Shown here: positions 28,555-38,196 of the stretch, one piece after another
How the letters are laid out: every line of letters begins with the position of its first letter
Numbering within the stretch: the stretch's first letter is position 1
NCBI GenBank assembly: GCA_963765135.1
Contig: CAVXUX010000002.1
Coordinates: forward strand, 1 to 64,000
Origin: JACVRW01 sp963765135
GTDB taxonomy: Bacteria > Actinomycetota > Thermoleophilia > Solirubrobacterales > Thermoleophilaceae
DNA length: 64,000 nt
Reading direction: 5' to 3'
Translations under genes and position numbers: made by a program
The notes under the pieces: generated by a model
Database searches by the model: none
What the model was told of the DNA's origin: nothing
The model's input: the letters and a program-made list of their open reading frames with translations, nothing else

Positions 28555-29192
28555 GCGGCGGCCGCACCCCGTGGCGCCGCGCCCGCTTCGTCGCCGTCGA
28601 CCTCGAGACGACCGGGCTGGACCCGCGTCGCGACGAGGTGCTCGCGTTTGCGGCGGTGCCGATCGACTCCGGCCGCATCCGGGCGGGTGAGACGATCACG
28701 GGCCTGGTCCGCCCCGAGGCTTCGCCGCCCGCCGCCTCGATCGAGATACACGGCCTGCTCGCCGCCGACCTCGCCGCGGCTCCGCCCGCGCGCGAGGCGT
28801 TCGTGCCGCTGGTCGCCGCGCTCGACGGGCGCGTCCCGGTCGCCCACACCGCGTCGGTGGAGCGCGGCTTCCTGCGCCCGCGGCTGCGCGCGTTGGGCTT
28901 CGCCTTCCCGCGCCGGATCGTCGACACTGCGGTGCTCTGGCGGGCGCTCTGCATCGCGCGCGGCGACGGAGATCCCGGCTGGTGCGCCCTATCGGTGGTC
29001 GCCGCCGGGCTTCAGCTCCCGGCCCACCGTCCCCACGTGGCTGAGGGCGACGCGCTCACCACCGCCCAGGCGTTCCTGGCGCTGGCCACGCACCTCGAGG
29101 GCAGCCGGCGAGTGACGGTGCGCGCGCTGACCAGGGCCGACTGGGGCGTGCGCGCCCACCGGCTCTGGCACCCGCCGCTCAGGTCCGGCTGA
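28551..29192 (+). CDS. DnaQ-like 3'-5' exonuclease domain protein
   Basis: 213 residues from GTG 28551. Exo I motif FVAVDLETTGLDPRRDE (Asp-Glu), Exo II around PVAHTASVERGFLRP, and Exo III with His and Asp in HVAEGDALTTAQAF: the DEDDh arrangement. This gene pair (DUF294 protein plus DnaQ-like exonuclease) recurs in bacteria next to acetate or proline/betaine transport genes, so the exonuclease may be an accessory to the signalling protein. Its 3' end overlaps the end of gntR by 14 bp (convergent). Confidence 0.87.
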   Translation: MSGGRTPWRRARFVAVDLETTGLDPRRDEVLAFAAVPIDSGRIRAGETITGLVRPEASPPAASIEIHGLLAADLAAAPPAREAFVPLVAALDGRVPVAHTASVERGFLRPRLRALGFAFPRRIVDTAVLWRALCIARGDGDPGWCALSVVAAGLQLPAHRPHVAEGDALTTAQAFLALATHLEGSRRVTVRALTRADWGVRAHRLWHPPLRSG

Positions 29193-29889
29193 ACGCCGCG
29201 AGGATCTCGCGCTGGAAGTCGAGCACGTGCTCGCGCATGATCCGCCGGGCGCGGTCGCCGTCGCCCTCCAGCAGCGCCTCGAGCAGGTGGGTCTGGTCGT
29301 GGACCGCGTGGCCGAGGCCCGGCAGCCGGTCGAGTACGAGGTACCAGATGCGCAGCGAGTGCGTGAAGTAGCGCTCTAGCGTCTCGGCCAGGTAGGGGTT
29401 GCCGGCCGCCTCCCAGGTGAAGCGGTGGATCCGCTCGTCGAAGCGCATCAGCCAATCGGGGTCGTCCGGCTCGGTCAGCCGCTCGACCTCGCCGAGCAGG
29501 GCCGCGGCCGCGGCGCGGTGGGTCTCGTCGAGGCGCTGCGCGGCCTGCTCGGCCGCGTAGCCCTCCAGCTCCGCGCGCACCTCGGTGATGTTCACGATGT
29601 CGGCGGCCTCCACCGCGGTCACGAACGTGCCGCGGCGGGGCTGGACGGCGACCAGGTTCTCGAGCGCGAGGCGCTTGACGGCCTCGCGCAGCGGGGTGCG
29701 CCCGACCTCCATCTCGCGCATCAGCTCGTCCTCGCGCAGCACGGTGCCCGGCGCCAACCGCAGGGTCACGATCCGGTCGCGCAGATCGAGGTAGGCGCGG
29801 TCCGCCTCGAGCTTGATCGAGGGCGCCTCGTCGGGAGCTCCAGGCGCAGGCGCTTCGCCGGCGGGCGGACTCGTGGGGGTGGCGGCCAT
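29179..29889 (-). CDS. GntR-family (FadR/FCD subgroup) transcriptional regulator, probable master of the regulon
   Basis: 236 residues from ATG 29889. Winged HTH at residues about 27-90 (LREDELMREMEVGRTPLREA, then LALENLVAVQPRRGTFV) followed by an FCD effector domain (RAELEGYAAEQAAQRLDE; DERIHRFTWEAAGNPYLAE; HDQTHLLEALLEGD), whose His/Asp residues often bind a metal and an organic acid. Two operator copies lie just upstream of its start. The size of the core (TGATATATCA) fits a GntR dimer footprint. It is the only DNA-binding regulator in the block, so it is the best candidate repressor. Ligand unknown; a betaine, dimethylglycine or C1 intermediate is plausible. Confidence 0.85.
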   Translation of the reverse strand: MAATPTSPPAGEAPAPGAPDEAPSIKLEADRAYLDLRDRIVTLRLAPGTVLREDELMREMEVGRTPLREAVKRLALENLVAVQPRRGTFVTAVEAADIVNITEVRAELEGYAAEQAAQRLDETHRAAAAALLGEVERLTEPDDPDWLMRFDERIHRFTWEAAGNPYLAETLERYFTHSLRIWYLVLDRLPGLGHAVHDQTHLLEALLEGDGDRARRIMREHVLDFQREILAAFSRT

Positions 29890-29895
29890 CGCGTC

Positions 29896-29905
29896 AGATA
29901 TATCA
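29896..29905. promoter_or_regulatory. AGATATATCA operator variant (one mismatch)
   Basis: One-mismatch copy of the regulon palindrome, 7 bp upstream of the gntR start; suggests autoregulation. Confidence 0.55.
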
Positions 29906-29935
29906 GCCCGGGACCTCTGGATCACCGTGCTAGCC

Positions 29936-29945
29936 TGATATATCA
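29936..29945. promoter_or_regulatory. TGATATATCA operator upstream of the MTHFR-like gene
   Basis: Perfect copy, extended to CTGATATATCAG (29935-29946), four bases before the methylene-THF-reductase-like start at 29949. Centre-to-centre distance to the variant in front of gntR is 40 bp, about four helical turns. Confidence 0.75.
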
Positions 29946-29948
29946 GCG

Positions 29949-30941
29949 ATGGGCGCGACCGCCGAGACAGGGTCAGCCAGTCTCGCACCGCTGCTGCGCA
30001 ACGCCCGCTTCGAGGTGCTCCCGCTCGAGGGGATCGAGGAGCAGGTGCTGGCCCACCTGGGTACCGACGCGAAGGTCACCGTCACCGCCTCGCCGCAGCG
30101 CGTGGCCTCGAGGCGACGGTCGAGCTGACCGAGCGCCTGACCGCGGCCGGCTACGCCACCGTCCCGCACATCTCCGCGCGGCTCATCCGCGACCGCGCCC
30201 ACCTGGCCGAGCTGATCGACCGGCTCCACGCGGACGGCGTGCGCGAGCTGTTCGTGCTGGCCGGCGACGCGGCCGAGCCGGCCGGGGAGTTCCCCGGCGC
30301 GGTCGAGTTGCTCGAGGCGATGGGCCCGCGGCGCGGCGACTTCGACGCGATCGGCATCACCGGCTACCCGGAGAGCCACCACCTGATCAGCGACGAGGAG
30401 ACGATCCGGGCGATGTTCGCCAAGGCGCCGATGGCCACCCACATCGTCAGCCAGCTCTGCTTCGACGCCGCCACGATCGTCCGCGTGGATCGCCGAGGTG
30501 CGCCGGCGTGGCACCGACCTGCCGATCTGGATCGGCGTGCCGGGCAAGGTGCCCCACGCGAAGCTGCTGCGGGTCTCGATGAAGATCGGGCTGGGCGAGT
30601 CGGCCCGCTTCCTGAGCCACCACCGCAACTGGATGTCGCGCCTGGTCACTCGCCAGTTCAAGCCCGACCGCATCGTGCGCGAGCTGACCCCGTGCGCCAC
30701 CGACCCAGCCGCCCGCGTGGCCGGCTTCCACCTCTACACGTTCAACGAGGTGGCCCGGACGGAGCGGTGGCGCCTACGGCTCCTCGAGCGCCTCGACCAG
30801 CAGCGTCGAGACGTCCGCCACCCGCAGGTCCGACGCCGTTCGCCTTCACCCCGTCGTCCAGCATCACCGTGCAGAACGGGCAGGCGACCGCGAGCGTGTC
30901 GGCGCCGGTGTCGGCCGCCTCGCGGGCGCGCTCCTCGTTGA
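29949..30941 (+). CDS. methylenetetrahydrofolate reductase-like protein (frameshifted)
   Basis: ATG 29949. Segments LLRNARFEVLPLEGIEEQVL, VTVTASPQ, then (after a frame change near 30105) TVPHISARLIRDRAHLAEL and LFVLAGDAAEPAGEFPGAVELLE and ITGYPESHH, then (after a second near 30490) LPIWIGVPGKVPHAKLL and AGFHLYTFNEVARTERW. This is the FAD-dependent TIM-barrel of the MTHFR (MetF-like) family, here about 270-290 residues in its conserved part. In demethylating systems such proteins oxidise methyl-THF to methylene-THF. That role fits its place beside a GcvT-like methyltransferase under the same operator. The frame remains open to 30941 across the convergent gene; the native stop is uncertain. Confidence 0.75.
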
Positions 30942-32736
30942 TCAGCCCGGCGCGCTCCTCCATCCACATGTGCGCGCCGCCGGCGCCGCAGCAGAACGTG
31001 CGCTTGCCGCTGCGCTCCATCTCGATCGGCTGACCGACGGCCGCCACCAGGTCACGCGGGCCCTCGAGCACGTCGTTGTGGCGGGCCAGGTAGCAGGAGT
31101 CGTGGTAGGTGATCGCCTCCGAGCCCGCCGCCGGCTTGAGCCGCCCCTCGGCGACCAGCTCGGCCAGCAGCTCGCTGTGGTGGACGACCTCGTACGAGCC
31201 GCCGAAGTCGGGGTACTCGTTCCCGAGCGTGTTGAAGCAGTGCGGGCAGCTCGCCACGATCTTGGTCACGCCCGCCTCGTTGAGCGTGCCCACGTTCTGC
31301 TCGGCGTGGGCCTGGAACAGGTACTCGTTGCCCATCCGCCGCGCCGGGTCGCCCGTGCACGACTCGCGCGGTCCCAGGATCGCGAAGTCCACGCCCGCCG
31401 CCTTGAGCAGCTTCGCCGTCGACTCCGCCGCGGTCCGTGCGCGCTCGTCGAAGGACGCCGCGCAGCCGACCCAGTAGAGCACCTCCGGCGCCGGGTCGCC
31501 CGGCTCGAGCACGCGCACGCCGAGCGCCTCGGCCCAGTCGGCTCGCTCGGTCTGCGGCTTGCCCCAGGGATTGCCGGCGCGCTCGACGTCGCGCAGCATC
31601 GGCTCGGCCTCGCTCGGGAAGCGCGCCTCCATCATCACGAGGTGGCGGCGCAGGTCGACGATGTGGTCCACGTGCTCGATCGAGACCGGGCACTCGCGGA
31701 CGCAGGCGCCGCAGGTCACGCAGTCCCAGACGACGTTGTCGGTCACCGCGCCCGGCACCAGCGGCTGCGCCTCGAAGCCCTCGGCGCCGCGCACCAGCGG
31801 CGGGCCGTCCTCGAAGACCTGGTCGCGCAGGGCCATGATCAGCAGCTTGGGCGACAGCTCCTTGCCGGTCGTCCACGCCGGGCAGACGTCCTGGCAGCGA
31901 CCGCACTCGGTGCAGGAAAAGGTGTCGAGCGTCTGCTTCCAGGTCAGGTCGGCGACGGTGCCCGCGCCGAAGCGCATCTCGTCCTCGGGACCGTCGAAGC
32001 GCAGCGGCTCCAGCCGCCCACGCGCGCGCGTGCGCGTGAAGAACACGTTCACGGCCGCGGTGGCGATGTGGAGGTGCTTGGAGTGGGGGAGGTAGGCGAG
32101 GAAGGTCAGGATGATCAGCACGTGCGCCCACACGAAGACACGCTCGAGCGCCTTCGTTGCGTCGCCGTCGCCGAACAGGTTCGAGAGCGCGTCCGAGACC
32201 GGTGACGAGCCGGCCGGCCACTCGTTCAGGCCGAGCGCGATCCGCGAGGCGTGCCAGAGCAGCAGCGTGGTGACGATCCCCGCGATCAGCGCCAGGATCA
32301 GATCCGCCTCGCCCAGATGGCTGCCCTCGAAGCGGGCCGGCCGCTGGACCTTGCGGATCAGGACGGCGCCGATCACGCCGGCGAGCACGAGCACCGCGAA
32401 CAGGTCGACCAGGAAGGCGAACCAGCCCTGATGGCCGAGCCAGGGCAGCGTCGAGTCGCGGTCGACGGCGCCGATCATCGCGATCACGATCGTCGGGAAG
32501 AGGACGAGGAAGCCCCAGAAGATGGCGGCGTGGATCAGCCCCGGAACGAGCCGCTGGAGCAGCTTGCGCTGGCCGAGCACGATCTCGGCCTCGTTGCGGA
32601 TGCGCTGAGGGACGTCGTCGAAGCGGTCGGTCGGCTTGCCCATGCGGACCAGGCCCACGAGCAGCTGGGCGCGGCGCGCGAAGAGGAAGCCGCTGACGGC
32701 AAGCGCGGCCGCGAGGGCGAGCGCTCCGGCCAGCAC
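30774..32736 (-). CDS. DgcB-like membrane-bound Fe-S oxidoreductase (ETF:quinone type, one frameshift)
   Basis: About 650 residues. N-terminal part has five or so hydrophobic helices (AGALALAAALAVSGFLF; PGLIHAAIFWGFLVLFPTIV; FLVDLFAVLVLAGVIGAVLI; others) resembling a haem-b membrane module. Two 4Fe-4S ferredoxin sites follow: CTECGRCQDVCP and CVTCGACVRECP. Two CCG (heterodisulfide-reductase-type) modules follow: YWVGCAASF, SCPHCFNTLG and TFCCGAGGAHMW. Pseudomonas DgcB, needed for dimethylglycine use, has this same architecture. Coupled to EtfAB it would pass electrons to quinone. A frame change near 30850 gives the stop at 30774. Confidence 0.85.
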
Positions 32737-32738
32737 GG

Positions 32739-33642
32739 CTATGGCGAGCGCGCCTTCCGCAGCTCGGCCGTGATCGCCGGCACGATCTCGGTCAGGTCGC
32801 CGATCACGGCATAGTCGGCGCTCGCCAGGATCGGCGCCTCGGCGTCGGAGTTGATCGCGAGGATCTTCTTGGCGCCCTTGCAGCCGGCGATGTGCTGGGT
32901 GGCGCCGCTGATCCCGCAGGCGATGTAGAGGTCGGGCGAGACCTTCGTACCGGTCTGGCCGACCTGGTCGGTGTGCGGACGCCACCCCGCGCTCGTGACG
33001 ACGCGCGAGCAGCCGACCGCCGCGTCGATCAGGCCGGCCAGCTCCTCGAGGATGCCGAAGCCATCCGCGGAGCCCACGCCCCGGCCACCGCTGACGACGA
33101 CCTTGGCCTCAGCGAGCGAGATGCCGCTGACGACCTCGTCGACGTGCTCGGCCACCGCCGCGACGAGGTCCGACTCGGAGAGGGCGGGCGTGAACGTCTC
33201 GACCTCGGGCGAGCCGGCGCCCTCGGCCGCCGGCACCGCGTGCGGCGCGACCGACAGCAGCGGCAGCGGCGAGTGGATGCGAGCCTCCTCCAGCAGGCTG
33301 CCGCCCCAGCGGATGCGCGTGACGGTGTCTCCCTCGACGGCTGATGCAGTTGGCGGCGAAGGGGATGTCGCGGCGAGCGGCCACGTGCGCGAGCACCTCG
33401 TTGCCTCGCTCGGTGCCGGGGGCCACGACCGCGGTCGGCTGCACGCGATCGATCACCTCTTCGAGCGCTGTCGCCCAGGCGGCCGGCGCGTAGGCGTCGA
33501 TGCCCTCGGCGACGTGGGAGCGCTCCACCGGCAGGCCGGCGTCGGCGCCGATCGAAACGGTCTCCACCTCGCCGAGCCCGCGCGCGATCGTGAGCGCCTG
33601 TCGCGCGAACTCGTCCGGTTCGGCCAGCAGCAGCACCGCCAT
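32739..33642 (-). CDS. etfA: electron transfer flavoprotein alpha subunit (one frameshift)
   Basis: About 300 residues. Starts MAVLLLAEPDEFARQALTI at 33642, overlapping the etfB stop in ATGA. N-terminal lobe has VVAPGTERGNEVLAHVAARRD. After a frame change near 33340 come the FAD-binding C-terminal lobe signatures VVSGGRGVGSADGFGILEEL, GWRPHTDQVGQTGTKVSPDLYIA and CGISGATQHIAG. Takes electrons from dimethylglycine/sarcosine dehydrogenase with etfB. Confidence 0.88.
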
Positions 33643-34388
33643 CAGGCGACCCCCAGCTCGCGCATGACCTCGACGACCGCCGGCGCCGCGTCCGGCCCCT
33701 GGCCCAGGATCTCCGCCTGCTTGCCCTGGCCCTCCGGCACCACCAGCCGCAGCCGCTCCAGCCGCGGCTCCGGGCGCTCGAGCGTGCGCGTCTCCACCGG
33801 CTTCTGGCGGGCGCGCAGCTTCGCCGGCACCGACGGGTAGCGCGGCAGGTTGATGCCCTCCAGCACCGTGACGACGGCCGGCAGCGGCACGACGTATACG
33901 TCGCGCCCGCCCGCGACCTCCTGCTCGCAGCGCGCGCGACCGTCCTCCACCGACAGTCCCTTCAACCCGGTGACCACCGGCCGGCCCAGCGCGTGCGCGA
34001 CACGGATGCCGACCTGGTAACTTGCCCGAGTCGGCCGACTCGTTGCCGAACACGATCAGGTCGAAGTCGCCCGCCTCGGCCGCGATCGCCGCCGCCGTGG
34101 CCTGCGCGTCCCACTCCTCGCCGTCGGTGGCCAGCAGCATGCCGCGGTCGGCGCCGATCGCCAGCGCACTCGCGGATCTGCTCCTCGGCCTCGGGCGGCC
34201 CGAGCGCCAGCACGGCAGACCTCGCCGCCGTGCTGCTCCACCAGCCGCACCGCCTCCTCGACGCCGCACTCCTCGTGCGGGCTGATCGTGAAGCCGAGGT
34301 GGCGCGTCTCGAGCGCCTGCTCGTCGGCGGTCAGCACCATCTTGCCGCCGGTCAGCGGCACGCGCTTGACGCAGACGAGGATCTTCAT
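33642..34388 (-). CDS. etfB: electron transfer flavoprotein beta subunit (frameshifted)
   Basis: About 248 residues. Start MKILVCVKRVPLTGGKMVL, then ISPHEECGVEEAVRL, then after indels near 34215, 34165 and 34010 the AMP-binding region and C-terminal lobe VTGLKGLSVEDGRARCE, PSVPAKLRARQKPVET and AILGQGPDAA. The start overlaps the upstream dehydrogenase stop in ATGA and the stop overlaps etfA. Confidence 0.85.
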
Positions 34389-36921
34389 GCCGCGACCGCG
34401 CCGGCGGCCTTGACGCGCTCGTTGTCCGGGTCGAACACCGCGGCCGAGGAGGCGACTCGCGACGGTGACCGGGAACAGCTCGTTCATGTAGAGCACCGCC
34501 AGCTCCTCGCCGACGACCGCGTGCTCGGGCGGCAGGTAGGACATCAGCAGGTGCTTGCCGACCGACGGTCCGGCGCCCGCGCTGGTCACGAACGAGCGCC
34601 GCCCCTTGGAGTCGGTCAACGGCGCGCCGTCGCGGGTCTGGATCGGCTCGCCGCCGAGCATGTAGCGCTCGCCGGCCGTCCGCGGCCGTGTGGTCGTCGA
34701 CCGTCAGCGTGCACATCACCGTCGCCGGGTCCTCGGCGCGGTGGCGCACGTGCGCCTCCTTGCCGACGAAGTCCTCGTCCTTGACCTTGCCCCACGCCAT
34801 GCCGGCCTCGACCACGTCGTACTCGCCGTCGAGCTCGAACCCGAAGGCGCGGTAGCACTTCTCGAGCCGGCCGGTGGTGCCGTAGACGCCGATGCCGGCC
34901 GGCACGGTGCCGTGCGGCTGGCCCGCTTCGGCGACGATGTCCCACAGCCGCGCGCCCTGGTCGATCGGCACGTACAGCTCCCAGCCGAGGTCGCCGACGT
35001 AGGAGATGCGCGAAGCGAGCACGCGCAGCGGCCCGATCTCGATCGTCACGGCAGGTGGCGAACGGGAAGCCCTCGTGCGACACGTCGTCGCCGGTCGTGC
35101 TCGCCAGGATGTCGCGAGCGCGCGGCCCCCAGAGGCCGAGCGTGCACCAGCTGCGACGTGAGGTCGAAGATCTGGGCGTCGCCGACCAGGTGGTCGCGGA
35201 ACCACTTCAGGTCGGCCATCCCGTGCGCGCCGCCGGTGACCACGCGGAACTGGTCGTCGGCCAGCCGCATGATCGTCAGGTCCGAGCGGAAGCCGCCGCG
35301 CGGCGTGAGCACCGGCGTGTAGACGACCTTGCCGAGCTTCACGTCCATCTGCCGCATGGCCACCCGCTGCACCGACTCGAGCGCGCCCGGGCCGACGATG
35401 TCGAAGATGCAGAACGCGGTCAGGTCGAAGATCGCCGCGCGGTCGCGCATTGCCAGGTGCTCGGCGTTGATGATCGGCGACCACCAGCGCGAGTCCCACT
35501 CCGCCTCGCGGTCGGCCACCTCGAACTCCTCCACCAGCGGGCGGTTCGAGTCGTACCAGTGCGGGCGCTCCCAGCCGGCGGCCTCGTAGAAGACCGCGTC
35601 CAGGTCGCGCTCGCGCTGTCAGAAGGGCGACAGCCGCACGTCGCGGTCGGAGCCCCACTGCTCGCCCGGGTGGACGATCCCGTAGGTCTTGTTGAAGGCC
35701 TCCGACGCGCGCGCCCGCACGTGCGCGACGGTCTTCTGGGGCTCGTGGAAGCGCGCGATGTCGGACGCCTGCAGGTCGATCTCGGGCTCGCCCTCGACCA
35801 TCCACTCGGCCAGCGCCCGGCCGACGCCCGGGCCCTCCTTGACCCAGACCGCGGCGGCCGACCAGAGCCCCTTGCACCTCGGGCGTCTCGCCGAGGATCG
35901 GCAGGGTGTCCGGCGTCAGCGAGAGCAGGCCGTTGATCGCGTACTTCACGCCGACGGACTCGTCGCCGACGATCTCCGGCATCAGCTCCAGGGCGTGCTC
36001 CATCTGCTGGACGAAGTCGTCCTCGGTGAACGGCAGCTCGGTGGGGGAGAGCGCGGACTCCTCGATCGAGGGGATCTCGTCCGGGTCGTGCAGGATCGGG
36101 CGGTGGGCGTAGGAGCCGACCTCGAGGCCGCTGCCGTCCTGGCGCTCGTACATGTTCGTGTCCATGTCGCGCACGATCGGGAACTCGATGGCGCTCTTGG
36201 CGCCGGCGAAGTGCGGCACCGGCCCGATGTCGATCATCTGGTGGACGGCGGGGGTGAGCGGGATGCACGCGCCGGCCATGCGCGCCAGGCGCGGGCTCCA
36301 GACGCCGCAGGCGATCACCACGACGTCGGTCTCCACGTCGCCGCGCGTGGTGCGCACGCGCTTCACCTGGCCGCGCTCGACGTCGATGCCGAGCACCTCG
36401 GTGTTGGCCGACACCGCCAAGGCGCCGGCGTTGGCGGCCTCCTCGCGCAGCAGCGTCCCGGCGCGCAGCGAGTCGACCACGCTGACGGTCGGGCAGTAGA
36501 ACCCGCCGACGATCACGCTCTCGTCGATGAACGGGACCAGCTCCTTGACCTCGGCGGGCGTCACCAGCGAGACGCCGTCCACGCCCCACGATGCCGCCGA
36601 CGACATGCGCCGGCGCAGCTCCTCCATGCGCTCCTCGGTGCGGGCGACCTCCAGGCCGCCGCACTCGATGCGCACGCCCAGCTCCTCGTACTGGGCCATG
36701 CTGTCGAGCGTCAGCGCGGTCATCTCCTTGGAGTGGTCGACCGGGTAGATGAAGTTCGAGGCGTGGCCGGTCGAGCCGCCCGGGTTGGGCAGCGGGCCCT
36801 TGTCGATCAGCACCAGGTCGCTCCAGCCCAGCCGGGCGAGGTGCCCGGCCAGGCTGTTGCCGACGATGCCGGCGCCGATCAGGACCGCGCGGGCGGTCGC
36901 CGGCAGGCCGCTATCGCTCAT
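34385..36921 (-). CDS. dimethylglycine/sarcosine dehydrogenase-like flavoprotein with GcvT domain (frameshifted)
   Basis: About 840 residues, the size of mitochondrial DMGDH/SARDH. The N-terminal FAD domain has VLIGAGIVGNSLAGHLARLG (GxGxxG) and GGSTGHASNFIY near residue 50, whose His may bind FAD covalently as in DMGDH. Later come CGVWSPRLARMAG and INGLLSLTPDTLPILGE. The C-terminal part (about 34385-35800) is the aminomethyltransferase/GcvT fold that hands formaldehyde to THF: WWSPIINAEHLAMRDRAAIF, SYVGDLGWELYVP, ATVMCTLTVDD. At least six frame changes (about 35850, 35620, 35120, 35055, 34680, 34455) break it. Its likely job is oxidative demethylation of dimethylglycine and/or sarcosine with ETF as acceptor. 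The start lies 2 bp after the GcvT-like gene. Confidence 0.82.
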
Positions 36922-36923
36922 TG

Positions 36924-38132
36924 CTAGTCCTGCCCGCCGGCGGTAGCGCTCAGCTCCTGCTTCGGGGTCTCCTTCTCGGGATCCACGAACGGCTTCTTCA
37001 CGACCACGGCGTCGACCGTCTCGTCCGGCCGCTCGACTTGGAGCTCCGTGCCGAGTTCGGAGTGCTCGATCGGCACCATGGCGTAGCCGATGTTCTTCTC
37101 GAGCTTCGGCGAGTAGCAGGCCGAGGTGACCTGTCCGATCCGGGTCCCGCTCAGGTGCACCGGGAACACGTCGATCATCGAGCCGTCGTTGTAGGAGCCG
37201 AGCCCGCTTCCGCCGATCTCGACTCCAACGAGCTTGCGCTTCGGACCCTCTTCCCTGATCTTCGCGAGCGCCTCCTTGCCGATGAAGTCAGAGGCCTGCT
37301 CGAGGTCGACCATCCAGTCGTAGCCCATGCCGACCTCATAGGGATTCGTGTCGTACCACATGTCGCATCCGGGCCCCAGAGCCAGGATCCCGCCCTCGAT
37401 GCGGCGGATGTGACAGGGGCCGATCACCGCGAGGTCGTGCGGCTTGCCGGCCTCGAGCACCGCTTCCCAGAGCTTCACGCCGTTCTTGCTCGCGTCGTAG
37501 AGGTAGATCTCGAAGCCGAGCTCGGAGGTGTAGCCGGTGCGCGACACCAGCACCTTCATGCCGTTGAGCTCGTACGGGCGCAGGTAGTAGTAGGGGATGT
37601 CGAGGATGCTGTCGCCGAAGAGGTCCACCATCACGTCCTTCGACTTGGGCCCCTGCACCTGCACGGGCGCCACGTCGAGCTCCTTGATGGTCACGTCGTA
37701 GCCGCCGTTGTAGGCCACCCCGCGCGCCCACAGCTCGACGTCGCTGTCCGCGAGCGAGAGCCAGAAGCGGTTCTCCTCGACCCGGAGCAGGACGGGGTCG
37801 TTGATGATGCCCCCGTCGGGCAGGCAGAGGAAGACGTACTTGCACTGCTCGACGGCGCACTTGTTGAGGTCGCGCGCCACGAGCAGCTGGGTGAACTCGA
37901 AGGCGTCCGGCCCGCTGATCTCGATCTGCCGCTCGACCGCGACGTCCCAGAGGGTCACGCCGTTCAGCAGGTGCCAGTACTCCTCGACCGGGTCGCCGTA
38001 GTGCCGCGGGTGATACGTGTGGTTGTAGACGCTGTACAGCTGGACGCCGTGGCGTCGCGACGCGTAGAAGTACGGCGACTTGCGGATCCGGCTGTAGAGC
38101 AGGATCCCGGGGTGCTCGTTTACCTCTGGCAC
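36924..38132 (-). CDS. stand-alone GcvT/DmdA-like aminomethyltransferase, candidate THF-dependent demethylase
   Basis: 402 residues, intact, from GTG 38132 with AGAGAGGAAGG upstream. GcvT fold: opening VNEHPGILLYSRIRKSPYFY, then GVTLWDVAVERQIEISGPDA, CLPDGGIINDPVLLRV, VQGPKSKDVMVDLFG, VSRTGYTSELGFEIYLYD, CHIRRIEGGILALGPGCDMW, and the C-terminal barrel SDFIGKEALAKIREEG, YAMVPIEHSELGT. The overall pattern is nearer to DmdA/LigM-type methyltransferases, which move a methyl group onto THF, than to housekeeping GcvT, which needs GcvP and GcvH. No glycine-cleavage partner genes are nearby. As the first gene of the operon with dimethylglycine dehydrogenase, transfer of a methyl group from glycine betaine (or a related amine) to THF is an inference. 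Confidence 0.78.
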   Translation of the reverse strand: MPEVNEHPGILLYSRIRKSPYFYASRRHGVQLYSVYNHTYHPRHYGDPVEEYWHLLNGVTLWDVAVERQIEISGPDAFEFTQLLVARDLNKCAVEQCKYVFLCLPDGGIINDPVLLRVEENRFWLSLADSDVELWARGVAYNGGYDVTIKELDVAPVQVQGPKSKDVMVDLFGDSILDIPYYYLRPYELNGMKVLVSRTGYTSELGFEIYLYDASKNGVKLWEAVLEAGKPHDLAVIGPCHIRRIEGGILALGPGCDMWYDTNPYEVGMGYDWMVDLEQASDFIGKEALAKIREEGPKRKLVGVEIGGSGLGSYNDGSMIDVFPVHLSGTRIGQVTSACYSPKLEKNIGYAMVPIEHSELGTELQVERPDETVDAVVVKKPFVDPEKETPKQELSATAGGQD

Positions 38133-38167
38133 TGGCTCAACCTTCCTCTCTGGCGACGGGACTGGGT

Positions 38168-38181
38168 CCTGATATATCAGG
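38168..38181. promoter_or_regulatory. CCTGATATATCAGG operator of the demethylation operon
   Basis: Perfect 14-bp palindrome, the longest of the regulon sites, 35 bp upstream of the GcvT-like GTG start and just past the end of the upstream unrecognised gene. Strongest candidate site for the shared regulator. Confidence 0.8.
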
Positions 38182-38196
38182 TAGGGAGGTTGGCGG

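Noticed and set aside
30774..30941. Extension of the MTHFR-like protein into the convergent Fe-S gene
   Set aside because: The conserved protein ends near ARTERW; the open frame beyond is likely to reflect a lost stop, so the last part is not claimed as real protein.
33109..36921. One very long minus-strand frame (about 1270 residues)
   Set aside because: Only its first 380 or so residues are the FAD dehydrogenase; the rest passes in and out of frame through the dehydrogenase, etfB and etfA, so it is a frameshift read-through and not a giant fusion.
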